Shown here: positions 52,122-62,800 of the stretch, piece after piece
Layout: every line of letters begins with the position of its first letter
How positions within the stretch are numbered: position 1 is the stretch's first letter
NCBI GenBank assembly: GCA_040216555.1
Contig: JAVJOW010000017.1
Location: forward strand, 1-64,000
DNA: 64,000 bases
Direction: 5' to 3'
Source: Arenibacter sp040216555
Lineage (GTDB): Bacteria; Bacteroidota; Bacteroidia; Flavobacteriales; Flavobacteriaceae
Made by a program: the position numbers and the translations under genes
Notes under the pieces: generated by a model
Seen by the model: only the letters and a program-made list of their open reading frames with translations
What the model was told of the DNA's origin: nothing
Databases searched by the model: none

Positions 52122-53096
52122 TTACACCAGGTAGAAGAAGGTAAATACAAATACCCAAACCAAATCTACAAAGTGCCAGTATAATCCAACTTTTTCCACC
52201 ATTTCATAATGCCCCCTTCTCTCATAAGTACCCAGAATAACATTAAAAAAGATGATACAGTTGATTACGACCCCAGAAAATACGTGAAAGCCGTGAAAAC
52301 CAGTGATGAAGAAGAAGAAATCAGCAAACAATCTACTACCATACTCATTGCGCCATAGGTTGGCTCCTTCCACAACAAGCGCCGCATCGTTCAACTTTTT
52401 CAAAGATTCATCCCTTGTCAAAACAGTCTTATGCCCATCCTCGTTCAATAATTCCGTACGAATCAACACATTAGGATTGGACTTTACCCCTTCAACCACC
52501 TCATTCAAAGAGTAACTGGGCAAAGCATCGCCTTTGTAGTACCAAATTCCATTTTTCTTTTCATGATCAACCCTTTCTTCTTGCAGCGTCTCTGCAAAAT
52601 CCCTTAAAGCAAGTCGATCGCCTGAATCAGCGCTAACAAATTGCAATACTCTACCGCCTTTAGTTTCCAAAGCTCCAAAATCACCTTTTATAAAAGTAGC
52701 CCATTCCCAAGCCTGTGAGCCTACGAAAATTGCTCCTCCAATAATAGTAAGGAACATATACCAGACTACCTTCGTCTTTTGTAATTTATGACCGGCATCA
52801 ACAGCCAATACCATGGTCACAGAGGACATTATCAAAATAAAGGTCATGAACGCCACATAGTACATAGGATAGTTCCCATGAAAAAACGGAACGTGGGTAA
52901 ACACCTCATCGGCGATTGGCCAAGTTTCTATAAACTTAAATCTAGAAAAACCGTATGCAGCAAGAAAGCCAGAAAACGTCAAAGCATCGGACACAAGAAA
53001 AAACCACATCATCAACTTTCCGTAGCTAGCGCCTAGAGGTTGATTTCCTCCACCCCAGACATTTTCTTCTGTACCCGTAGTAACCGTAGTATCCAT
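52122..53096 (-). CDS. Cytochrome c oxidase subunit III with a long soluble insertion
   Basis: This 324-residue protein carries the subunit III helices: 'KLMMWFFLVSDALTFSGFLAAYGF' (about 27-50), 'YYVAFMTFILIMSSVTMVLAV', 'WYMFLTIIGGAIFVGSQAWEW', and after the insertion 'ADFFFFITGFHGFHVFSGVV' and 'GLYWHFVDLVWVFVFTFFYLV'. Between the helix ending 'EWATFIKG' (about 138) and 'RLFADFFFF' (about 255) there is an extra hydrophilic segment of about 115 residues. Ordinary bacterial subunits III of this type have about 200 residues. The final 'YWHFVDLVWV' is the family signature. Confidence 0.93.
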   Translation of the reverse strand: MDTTVTTGTEENVWGGGNQPLGASYGKLMMWFFLVSDALTFSGFLAAYGFSRFKFIETWPIADEVFTHVPFFHGNYPMYYVAFMTFILIMSSVTMVLAVDAGHKLQKTKVVWYMFLTIIGGAIFVGSQAWEWATFIKGDFGALETKGGRVLQFVSADSGDRLALRDFAETLQEERVDHEKKNGIWYYKGDALPSYSLNEVVEGVKSNPNVLIRTELLNEDGHKTVLTRDESLKKLNDAALVVEGANLWRNEYGSRLFADFFFFITGFHGFHVFSGVVINCIIFFNVILGTYERRGHYEMVEKVGLYWHFVDLVWVFVFTFFYLV

Positions 53097-53127
53097 ATAA
53101 AAATTATAGCGTTAATAAAATTTTCAC

Positions 53128-53156
53128 AAATTTACATTTTTTTCGGCTAAACAAAA
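53128..53156 (-). promoter_or_regulatory. Internal promoter before the long subunit III gene
   Basis: On the minus strand TTTG (53156 to 53153), 17 bases and TAAATTTG (53135 to 53128) match the consensus fully. The ATG is 32 bases beyond the box. Just upstream an 8-bp hairpin, TTTTTGCC/GGCAAAAA (53158-53183), may attenuate transcription arriving from the shorter subunit III gene. Confidence 0.65.
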
Positions 53157-53243
53157 TTTTTGCCTTTTAAAAATGGCAAAAAAAACCCATTCTAAATAAG
53201 CTCGCCTAGAATACCTTCTAATTACCAAAGAATTAGCCCCTCT

Positions 53244-53825
53244 TTAGTTCACGAAATACATGAAAAGAATTAAATAAATCCAAAGAATATCCAAAAAATG
53301 CCAAAATGTAGCTCCCAATTCCAAACCGAGCATTTCCTCTGAGGAATACTTATTTCGCAAGTGATTGGCAATAACCACCAAAAGTGAAATAATACCGGCA
53401 ACAACGTGAACAATATGCACTGCCGCTATTAAAAAGACATAGGACATTTTAATATTGCTCGTAGGTCCGGTAAAATAGTAACCATTGGCTACCATCTGTG
53501 AAAACCCGTTGAATTGCAATATTATAAATGTAATCCCCAGAGCCAGTGTTAACAGTAACCAACTGGTACACTGTTTGACCCTATCCTGCCTTATGGCCTT
53601 CTTAGCCATAATATAGGTTATACTGCTTATAATTATAACTATGGTACTCGCCAAAAACGATGATGGCAAAGTCAGGTCCTTGATCCAATCTTCCCGAGAA
53701 CTACTTACTATATAGGCGCTGGTCCAACCAGCAAATCCCATTAGCAAGCTCACAATCCCGAACCAGAGCATCATTTTCTTTGCCCTAGCGTTCTTTTCCT
53801 TTCCCGTACCTTGTGTTAAGTCCAT
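53244..53825 (-). CDS. Cytochrome c oxidase subunit III (short form)
   Basis: This 193-residue protein has five membrane helices and the subunit III features 'MMLWFGIVSLLMGFAGWTSAYIV' (about 18-40), 'SYVFLIAAVHIVHVVAGIISLLVV' (about 128-151) and 'LELGATFWHFLDILWIYLILFMYFV' (about 168-192). It is a normal-length paralogue of the 324-residue copy downstream. It begins 5 bases after the ctaB stop, so the two are translationally close. Confidence 0.93.
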   Translation of the reverse strand: MDLTQGTGKEKNARAKKMMLWFGIVSLLMGFAGWTSAYIVSSSREDWIKDLTLPSSFLASTIVIIISSITYIMAKKAIRQDRVKQCTSWLLLTLALGITFIILQFNGFSQMVANGYYFTGPTSNIKMSYVFLIAAVHIVHVVAGIISLLVVIANHLRNKYSSEEMLGLELGATFWHFLDILWIYLILFMYFVN

Positions 53826-53830
53826 CCTTA

Positions 53831-54730
53831 TTAAATAAATTTATCCATTACATATACCACTTGCATAAGTGTTATATAACTTACACTGGCCAACATTAAT
53901 TTCCTTGCGGAATCATTATCTCTTTTTTCATATAATCGAAACGCAAAGAACAACATTACCGTACCCATTAAAAAAACGATAATAGCCGCCACAATTGATA
54001 ATTGAAGCCTTCCTGTGAAGCCAAATACGGGAATTACCGAAATAATCATCATCCAAATTGTGTACATAATTATTTGCAAAGCTGTACCCTTATCCTTTTT
54101 ACCGGTAGGAAGCATTTTAAAACCACCTTTTTTATAATCCTCGTCCAACATCCAACCTAAGGCCCAGAAATGGGGAAACTGCCAAAAGAACTGTATCATA
54201 AACAAGGTTCCGGGCTCAATTCCAAAATTATCCGTAGCGGCCACCCATCCCAACATAAAGGGAATAGCACCCGGAAAAGCACCTACAAAGACAGCTAAGG
54301 GCGTTTTAGTCTTTAAAGGTGTATAGACGCTTGTGTACAAGAAAATAGAGATGGCGCCAAACATGGCCGTCTTAGGGTTAAGGAAATACAAGGCCACGAT
54401 TCCCAAAATTGTCATTAGAACGGCAATGGCCATAGCCGTAGCCACAGACATTCTACCTGATGGTATTGGTCTGTTCTTGGTGCGACTCATTAGAGCATCC
54501 AGGTCTTTTTCTATAATTTGATTATAGGCATTGGAAGCCCCTACCATACAATAGCCTCCAAAAGCTAAAAGTAGCACCGACGAGAAATTAATTTCAACAG
54601 CTCCCAGAAAATATCCTGCAATGGAAGAAAAGACCACACTTACAGCAAGTCTTGCTTTGGTAATTTCTTTAAAGTCAGTAAAATATACCGCTAATGAGGC
54701 ATTTTTCACTGAACCGACCGCCGTTTTCAT
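53831..54730 (-). CDS. ctaB: Protoheme IX farnesyltransferase (heme O synthase)
   Basis: This 299-residue UbiA-family enzyme has about eight membrane helices and adds a farnesyl group to heme B, giving heme O for terminal oxidases. The two catalytic motifs are 'NAYNQIIEKDLDALMSRTKNRPI' (about 66-88) and 'HFWALGWMLDEDYKKGGFKMLP' (about 187-208). It heads the oxidase cluster and has its own promoter. Confidence 0.96.
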   Translation of the reverse strand: MKTAVGSVKNASLAVYFTDFKEITKARLAVSVVFSSIAGYFLGAVEINFSSVLLLAFGGYCMVGASNAYNQIIEKDLDALMSRTKNRPIPSGRMSVATAMAIAVLMTILGIVALYFLNPKTAMFGAISIFLYTSVYTPLKTKTPLAVFVGAFPGAIPFMLGWVAATDNFGIEPGTLFMIQFFWQFPHFWALGWMLDEDYKKGGFKMLPTGKKDKGTALQIIMYTIWMMIISVIPVFGFTGRLQLSIVAAIIVFLMGTVMLFFAFRLYEKRDNDSARKLMLASVSYITLMQVVYVMDKFI

Positions 54731-54751
54731 TTACATTTTTTAAATGGACCG

Positions 54752-54782
54752 CAAAGATACACCGCATAAGGATTTTTTGCAA
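54752..54782 (-). promoter_or_regulatory. Promoter of the ctaB-oxidase cluster
   Basis: TTG (54782 to 54780), 20 bases, then TATCTTTG (54759 to 54752) on the minus strand. The ctaB ATG is 22 bases downstream of the box. Confidence 0.55.
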
Positions 54783-54894
54783 CCAAATAAACATGTTTAT
54801 GTGAATTATCTAAAAAGAAGCCTTAGAACTTCAAACGCCACTGAAAAATACACTCTTCATTATTTGACCAATGGGGGCCACCAAATCCTTTTGA

Positions 54895-54928
54895 AACAAA
54901 AAAATCCCGAGCGATGGCTCGGGATTTT
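54895..54928 (-). terminator. Terminator of tonB
   Basis: AAAATCCCGAGC (54901-54912) pairs with GCTCGGGATTTT (54917-54928) around GATG, and the minus strand continues with a T-run. It lies about 20 bases after the tonB stop. Confidence 0.85.
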
Positions 54929-54948
54929 AAATATATTTAGAACTTAAA

Positions 54949-55659
54949 CTATTGCAATTTGAAAGTAATTGGTATACTAAACGGTACACGAACTGGTCTA
55001 CCTCTTTGCTTCCCTGGAGTCATTTTAGGCAATTTACTAATAATCCTTGCAGCTTCTTCCTCCAAGTTTTTATCCGGACCTCTCATCCTTACGTTCCCTA
55101 TGCTTCCGTCTTTTTGGATAACGAACATTACGTTAACCCTACCTTGCACTCCCATTTCCTGGGCAATTTCTGGATATCGGAAGTTTTTTCCAATGTGCTT
55201 CTGCATCATAGAGTTGAAACAATCCCTTAATTTGCTTTTTGGCTCATTTTCACAGCCTGGAAAAATAGGAACATCCTCAATAACAGCAAAAGGTACATCT
55301 ACATCTTCCTCTACCTCTTCCACTTCAACATCGGCCACTTCTATTACTTCTTCCTCTTGACTGGTTTCTGTAGATTCTATTACAGTCTCTTCCACTTCCT
55401 CCTCATCCTCAACAACCTCAATAATCTCTGGTGCTGCTGGTGGTGGTGGTGGTGGTGGAGTTTTAATTTGTTCGGTCATTGGAACTTCTTCGTCCAAAGT
55501 ATCCTCTACATTCATGGTGTAATCAAAATTGTTGTCGTCGTCATAGGTCTTCCATTCAAAAGCTATATACGTCAATAGCATAACCAGAACAAGACCAATA
55601 ACGAAATAAAGTCCGCTATTTCTTGTTAAATCTGCTTTCGGATTCTTTTTAAGTTCCAT
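54949..55659 (-). CDS. TonB family energy transducer
   Basis: This 236-residue protein has one N-terminal membrane anchor (about 17-36), a proline run (seven Pro, about 69-75) and a strongly acidic spacer (about 80-120, mostly Glu, Asp and Val). The C-terminal TonB domain (about 150-236) has 'YPEIAQEMGVQGRVNVMFVIQKDGSI' and ends 'VRVPFSIPITFKLQ'. TonB passes proton-motive energy to outer-membrane receptors. The spacer is Pro/Glu-based rather than Pro/Lys-based, as is common in Bacteroidota. No exbB or exbD adjoins. The 244 bases upstream (55660-55903) show nothing clear. Confidence 0.93.
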   Translation of the reverse strand: MELKKNPKADLTRNSGLYFVIGLVLVMLLTYIAFEWKTYDDDNNFDYTMNVEDTLDEEVPMTEQIKTPPPPPPPAAPEIIEVVEDEEEVEETVIESTETSQEEEVIEVADVEVEEVEEDVDVPFAVIEDVPIFPGCENEPKSKLRDCFNSMMQKHIGKNFRYPEIAQEMGVQGRVNVMFVIQKDGSIGNVRMRGPDKNLEEEAARIISKLPKMTPGKQRGRPVRVPFSIPITFKLQ

Positions 55660-55903
55660 AATTCTTAATTTTTAATGTTCGCTAATTTATATATTTATTT
55701 TATCTGTTTAAAACTTTTTGTTAAAAAAAATACAAATAAATTCAAACAGCTCATTGGGCTCCAAAGTATCCTTTTAATATGTAACTAAAGGCCTTGAAAA
55801 CAACTAATGGGCAGAATCTAAATTCCCAAATATCCATTCCGCTAAGAACCAGTAAGTTGCATCCTATTATTTAGAACACATCCCAAATTACTTAAAAAAA
55901 ACA

Positions 55904-56305
55904 CTATTTCAACCAATTCAAGGGAGTTTTTCCAGAGAAAATGTATTTTACCGTAAAACTTCCGAACAATGCCCCCAAACTATTCGCCAAAACATCCAGC
56001 AAATCGGGATCTCTATCAATTGTGGCCACACCCTGAAGCACCTCAATAATTATACCATAAATAACGGCGTACAAAATTATTTTCACAATCACTTTCTTCA
56101 ACGGCGTATTTCTACGATCAATTTCCCTAAAGGACAAGCAACCCAAAGCGGTAAATACAAAATAAAAAGTAAAATGTACCAGCTTGTCCAAATGCGGAAT
56201 ATCTATAGAAGGTAAACTCTCCACGTCCAAAGAAAATAAGCTGAGCGTTGTTATGAACACCACCCAGCTTATAAACAAGACTGTAAAAAAATATTTTTTA
56301 AGCAC
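55904..56305 (-). CDS. VanZ-like family membrane protein
   Basis: From GTG 56305 this is a 133-residue protein with about four membrane helices and the VanZ-like pattern 'IPHLDKLVHFTFYFVFTALGCLSF' (about 37-60) and 'GIIIEVLQGVATIDRDPDLLDVLANSLGALFGSF' (about 84-117). VanZ of enterococci gives low-level teicoplanin resistance, but most VanZ-like proteins have no known role. The start is uncertain: ATGs at 56329 and 56362 are in frame but lie inside gcvH. The GTG overlaps the gcvH stop region by 8 bases and gives a typical N-terminus. Confidence 0.85.
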   Translation of the reverse strand: MLKKYFFTVLFISWVVFITTLSLFSLDVESLPSIDIPHLDKLVHFTFYFVFTALGCLSFREIDRRNTPLKKVIVKIILYAVIYGIIIEVLQGVATIDRDPDLLDVLANSLGALFGSFTVKYIFSGKTPLNWLK

Positions 56306-56678
56306 CCACAAGTTCTTTGTACTCCGCATCCCCCAGCAAGCCCTCCACTTCGGAAGAATCACTAATTTTTACTTTAATGATCCAACCCTCACCATAAGGA
56401 TCGGTATTTACCTTTTCCGGTTCGTCCTCAAGCGATTCATTAAAAGCTATGATTTCCCCACTTAAGGGAAGAAAAAGATCGGAAACTGTCTTTACGGCCT
56501 CAACCGTTCCAAAAACCTCATCCTTGTCCAAGGTTTCATCCAAGGTCTCCACTTCCACATAAACAATATCCCCTAGTTCCCCTTGGGCAAAATCAGTAAT
56601 CCCGACTATAGCGATATCGCCCTCTATTCTGACCCATTCATGGTCTTTTGTGTACTTTAAATCTGAAGGTATATTCAT
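56298..56678 (-). CDS. gcvH: Glycine cleavage system protein H
   Basis: This 126-residue lipoyl carrier shuttles the aminomethyl group between the P, T and L proteins. The lipoylated lysine is Lys63 in 'GTVEAVKTVSDL'; 'HEWVRIEGDIAIVGITDFAQGELGDIVYVE' is the family start, and the C-terminal 'GEGWIIKVKI' is intact. It lies after sprA and before the VanZ-like gene and has its own strong promoter. Confidence 0.97.
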   Translation of the reverse strand: MNIPSDLKYTKDHEWVRIEGDIAIVGITDFAQGELGDIVYVEVETLDETLDKDEVFGTVEAVKTVSDLFLPLSGEIIAFNESLEDEPEKVNTDPYGEGWIIKVKISDSSEVEGLLGDAEYKELVGA

Positions 56679-56699
56679 TATCTAAATTTGTTATGGCAA

Positions 56700-56731
56700 C
56701 AAATGTAAAAGAATATCTCCTGTTAATCAAA
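56700..56731 (-). promoter_or_regulatory. Promoter of gcvH
   Basis: On the minus strand TTTG (56731 to 56728), 20 bases and TACATTTG (56707 to 56700) match the Bacteroidota consensus. The ATG is 22 bases downstream, so gcvH need not depend on sprA transcription. Confidence 0.65.
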
Positions 56732-56800
56732 AAACTCATTTAAACTTTTTGGCCCACTTGGAAATTAAATTCCTTTACAGCCAATATCCCCTTGTTTAAG

Positions 56801-59800
56801 CTAGTTCCCAAAATTATACCTCAGGGTAAATCCAGTATTTATAGAAGTTTGCGGGAAAGCCGTTGACACCGCAAATTTTGAAAACGAATGATCATAAAAA
56901 AACAGGGCGTTTAAACTTTTGCTCAAGGCATAATCGGCAACAAATTTCACGGACATTAAATTTTGTCCGGAAGTAATTTGATTGTTATCGATGTCCAAGT
57001 TTCTTATAATAGTAATATTATCCCTTAGGGTTACGTCTGCTTTAAGATTTAAATCCCCTTTTAGGCGCTGCTGTTCCCCTCCTATATTGGTCACAAATTT
57101 CACATCCTTAAATCGATACCCAAGTCCTACCGTATACTCCTTACCATTGATCTCCGTCATTAAGCTATTGTCAAAACTCAAGGATAATGCCCTATCGGTT
57201 CTAATCTCAGCTAGTACGCTCAGGGAGTTTTGCATTTCAAAATCTACCCTCATCAATGGGTTGAATTGATCCGTAAGCACCACATTGTTCATAATATTGA
57301 CCGGTAAAAAGTCCTTGGTTTCCGAGTTTATCGGCTCCATACCCTCATTGATCAACTGTGTACGCGTTAAATTGGTCTGAAAGGAATTTATACTGTACGC
57401 CGATCTATATCCATGGCTCAGGGAAAAACGCTTAAATTTCTTCTTAAACCAAGGATTGCGCATTAAACCCGTATATTTAATGTTCCAATTGGGAATTGGA
57501 ATACTTCTAAAAGCGTCCAAACTTACCTTATTGGGATCCTTCCCTGTATAAGCCGCGAAAAAAGCGGGCAGCAAAACATCTTGACTCGTTTTACCGTATC
57601 TTTCCGGAAAACCATCGTCATCTACCTCACCGGTATCATGGTTTCTTTCGGCAACAATCCTATTGGCTATGGTAATCCTGTTCTCTTTGAAAGTTTGAAA
57701 ACTGTCCGAACTAAATTCATCACTCTTGTCAAAAACGGTACCGATCATTAAAGTGGATATACTAAAATTACCATAGTTGTTCCCTAGAAGATTCACATAT
57801 TCAAATGCGTCATTCCCCAAATCCTCCACGTTAAAAGTCTCTTGGTAACTTTCGGACATTTGCCTATCGGCCACAAGGTCTATGGTTAAATCCCTAGTGG
57901 GTTGCGCTGTTGCCGTTATATTTAACTGCTTATTGGTATTCTGGATATATTGTTGGTTAAATTCCGGGAAAGTGGTCAACCATCCGTTTCTAGCTGCCTC
58001 ATATCTAACATCGGCCTGACTACCAAAAACAAATCCTATGGTTGGTTTTGCCGTACCAATGAAACCTACTGACCTAGTATAACCTGGCAATACCTTACCA
58101 TTGTTCTGACTGTAGGTAACATTTACCCGCTTCACCATGGTAAGCACATCTATAAAAGCATTATAACCTGTGCCGCTCCCTTTTTTAACCTCATTGCTAT
58201 CATTATTGGATGCCGGGTTGCCCGCTTTATCCAGACGAGCTGGCTTTGCCGCAGTTACTTTAGTATCTTTCCTACCCAAACCGAGGAAATCATAGAACTT
58301 TTGCATGGTCAGGGATGCCGTTAAATTATGGGTACTGGCATTTTGAACTGTGTTTATATCCTCTCCGGCCACTTGGTTCAAAGCATCCCCTCCCCTTTGC
58401 CAGTCAAAATTACTGGTATAGGTGTATTGGGCATTTATAAAATCGAAAGCAGGAATTTTGTTCAAGGGCAATTCATAATTCAATTGCATTTCCTGTGAAT
58501 GCCTATTGGGCTCCCCAAGATCGAAAAATCCGTCCCACAATCCCAAGGCCTGATCGATTTCCGAATTCGGATTGCCATCTTCCGAAAAATAATTTCTTAC
58601 AATATTATTGTTGGAAGCGGTAAGATTTAAGCGCAAGGATTTTGTTAGGCTATAGTTGATGGCATACTGCCAATTGAAAAGATAATTCCTTTGCTGTAGA
58701 AAAGGCAGATCCAACTTTTCTACCCCCGGTTCAAAAACATCTCTGAACTTTTGTTGATTAAAAGATCGGTTAATATTGGATTGAAGTGAAACACTTGCGG
58801 GCAAAACATTTAAATTTAAATCTTTCAGCCATTTCCAATATTTCCCGGTAAACAAGGAGTCCTTCTTGGCAAACGGTTCTATGGGAAGGGGTTTAAAATT
58901 GTGGTTATATACAAATCCTGTCACCACATTCTGATCCCTTAGCTCATCGATCTCAAAATCCCTATGGTTCACCTCGTTATAGGAATAATTAAAAGTAAAG
59001 TTCTCAATATCGTAAAAATTGGCTTCGGCTTCCTCGCTCCTATCCTTTCTTACCCCAATAAAATTTATACTGGTCCTCTTGGTATAATCCTCCCCTTGCT
59101 GTCTAATTGCCTCGGCGTCTTCCGGCGTTTCGGCAGCTGCGATACGATCTTCCAATTTTAGGTCATCATAGACAGGATCAAATTCTGGCGTAATCAACTG
59201 CTCCGAAATACCATAATTAAAAGGGAGTTGCAAGCCCCAATTTTTTGGAAACAATTGCCCAATATTCACATTGGTGACCACATCATAGGAAATAGCGTCT
59301 TCACGCGCCCGTTCATTGGGCATTTGGTCTATGGCCCCGAATCCGGAAGTACTTTTGCTACCGGTGGCGGACACATTGGCAAAATCTGCCATATTCATAT
59401 CCATGGCGGCTATTGCGGCCCATCCCCCATTATTATCCAATCCCGATAGGCGTAGTTCGTTAAACCAGACCTCGCCTCTAGCCGGAAGATTATCATCGTT
59501 CTTAACCCCTACCATCATACTACGGATACCTCCCAACGAAGGATTTCCACGGATACCAATACGTATTTTGCCCAGAGTTCTTGGGTCAAATTCATTTACC
59601 TGGACCACCTCACCATTGTCTATTTCATAATAATTAATGGTGCTAAGGGTTTGTGCTGCGATTCCGGTAGATTTCACCTTGGACAAATCATCCAATGAAA
59701 GGTCCAGCTGATTTACATCCGGCCAAATTTCGCTGTCCGAGCTTGCTCCGTGAGGCGTTAGCTGTAATGGCAATTCTATCTGATAAAAATTCTGCGTAAA

Positions 59801-62800
59801 ATCCGAACCGATCCTTATAAAACCTACCAAGGGCGTCTCATCATTGGCATAGTCGGATTCTACAATTTCTTCGGCGTGCATAAACATTTTTAAGCGCTTA
59901 TATTGCCTAACATCAATATCCAAATTTTTAAAGACCCCTCTGGAATCCTGAGGTTCCAAGTTCTCCACCCTAAATGACAATGACTGTTCATTCTGCCTAA
60001 TAATGGTATTGTTGTTGTTAAGCCTTTCACGTGCTACACCTGGAGGCAAAACATAAGGTATTGGGGTTCGTGCAGCATTTTCCTCTATGTTAACAGCGTT
60101 AACATCCACCAAAGTACCATCATCGGTAGGATCCCCATCCACATCCGGTTGTAAAGATTTGGCATAGGTCCGCCAATCACCGCGCACTAGGTCCAAGGTA
60201 GCAAATCGCAATACCACATCGTTTGAAAAACCTGTTAGATACATCCGCATAAAGCTTATAGACCTAAAATCGCTTATGCCTCCAACCGCATCGGTAAAAT
60301 CTGACAAAGGTATCTTGTACTGTATCCAACGCTCGTTCAAGGTATTGCCGTTGGGCAAAGACCTGGTAACCCCTTCCTTAATATCCGTTACATACTTGTC
60401 ATTAATGGTAGTCCCTGGTTTAATGTTAATACGATACTCATAATAACTATTTACGGTATTCATGGTTCCGTCCCTATCTATATCCTCCACATCGGGCAAA
60501 GTAGTTGACCCCCTGTCCGAATTGCTCAATTGTACAGGAGAATTGCCATCCGGGTTATTGTAATTTAGATATCTTTCCAAAATACTACCTTCCCTGTTCA
60601 AAAAGTACTCGTAATTATCCATTGCAGGATCTTCCGCTGGGCCATTATAGGTAATTCCCCCTTCAAAAGTATAGGTAGCCTCCTCGGCATCGGTTAGACC
60701 ATCAAAACCAATATCCTGCAAACCTCTGTTATTCTCATCTGCATCAAAGGCATATATTAAAGATTGGGTTGCTGGAACCTTACCCCAATTTGTTTTATAG
60801 GTAAGATCATTGGACAAGGGATCTACAGGTAACCCGTTTTCATATTGCTTCCTACCATCAGGAAGAATATCCTCAGAAATATTACCAAGGTTGATTACCA
60901 AATCCCCGGCGCTTGTTGCAATGCCATCCACATAAGGATCCAACACCCAAAATTGAACGTATTCCACATTGGACTGCTCAAAATTGGTACTGCTCAACGA
61001 TCGCATTATACCTGCCCATTTATCCTGAGGTTGTTCCGTAGTAAAACTTGGGTTTGCGTTATAGGGACCTTTCATACCAGGGTAATAGGCTATATCCAAA
61101 GTATTTTGGGCCAAAGTCTGCCCTTGGGCGACATCCTGATTAAAGACATCCTGAATATAGATTCTTCTAGTTTCGTTTGTGGAAATATCATCGTCACTCA
61201 ATGCAGTAGGCCGCTGATTGGAATAAAAAATAGGATCTACGGTATACCAGGCCATTTTTGCCCTACCATATCCAGACTCTACACTATTGACCGTGGTTGC
61301 AAATTCCACAGGCGGACTAGCCATGGACCATCCAAGAAAGGAACGGATATCGATCAGCGATTGCGCCCCCTCAAAATCGTCCAAATAAGTTGTGGTCTCC
61401 CCTTCAAAATCCGCATTCTTGGGAGAACTTGGGCTTAAAAAGGCAACTTCTCCGCGAACTGACAAGTTGGAAGGGACATCCGTATCTATATTTGGTAATT
61501 TATTGACCAATCTGGTCAAAAATGGAACCTCAGTGGAAAAATTACTGTTTAGACCAAATATTGTATTGTTTACAGGCTCTATACCGTAATTGGATTTCTG
61601 GGTCAAAGGTTTTTCATTCAAGTTCAACAATGTGCCTCCAAGCACAAAGTTTTTGTTGAATTGATGCTCCACATTTACGCCTGAAAAACGTCTGGTCTGC
61701 TGTCCAAAGACCGCATTGTTCTCCACTGAAATATTAATGGGGGTATTGGAAGCCTCCAAACTTGGGTCCAAAATCTGCACTGTGCCCGACTGATAATTTA
61801 CGGTGTAATCTATACCCTCCTGCAACTGCCTGCCTCCGGCCGTAACTCTTACCGATCCTTGGGGAACATTGAATGCCCCAATAGGAATTCCATTGGTCCC
61901 CTGTGATTTATAGGTTCCTTTTAGAATAAACCTATTTTTATCCGCATCCTGTTGGGCCGCCGCTGTGGGCAACGAGTACATATTCCTAAAAACGTACTTC
62001 TTTTGATTGGCATTATAACCTTGATCATTGTCCACGTCATAAGTACCACCGCCCAAGAGGTTAAATAAGTATTCCCCAAAAGGTTCAACTTTAGTGAATA
62101 TAATATTTCCAGTCTGCGAGTCTATAGTAATCCCTTCCACGTAATCAAAAAAACCATCCCCTCCACTTTGAAGGTCATTATATGCATTTAACCTATCTAG
62201 ATTAAACACATCCAATAATATCCTATCTTCCAAGGCCTTGGGGGTTGTTGGCCAACCAGAGCCAACACCTGATTCCACTGGTGTAATATAATTTCTTGGA
62301 GTAGTTTCCGCATATAAAATGTTCAACTTAAAATCCTCCTGACTCAATTGATAGGCGCCAGTGGCGTAAATGTTCTTCATCATCAGATCCCAAATAGGAT
62401 CTACAACATTCGTAATATTACTCTTTAACAACTTAAGGATCAAGGTGTTGTTATTTACAGGTATTTCCGCTCCGGGCGACACCGTTGTGGCATCCACTCC
62501 ACCATTGGCAAACTCTCCTACCTGATAGACCTCCCCATTAAAGGTGTATTGAAAAGCAACCCCAAGAACTTCATCATTGCTCAATCTTTGGTTTAGGGAT
62601 ATATACCCCAATTGGGAATCAAAGGAAAAATCCCTGCCCTGTTCCAATTTTCTCGCATTCTCCAAAATAGCATAATCAAATCCCTGATTTACCGTATATC
62701 CTGGTACATTAAAACCAGTTTGAACAGTAGCTATATCGCGAATATTACTTGTAAGGGCGCCCCCGGACCCAATTTGCAGAGGATCAAAATCATTGGCAGC

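Noticed and set aside
54744..54947. 67-residue plus-strand ORF between ctaB and tonB
   Set aside because: It runs through the ctaB promoter and the tonB terminator and has no protein-family features.
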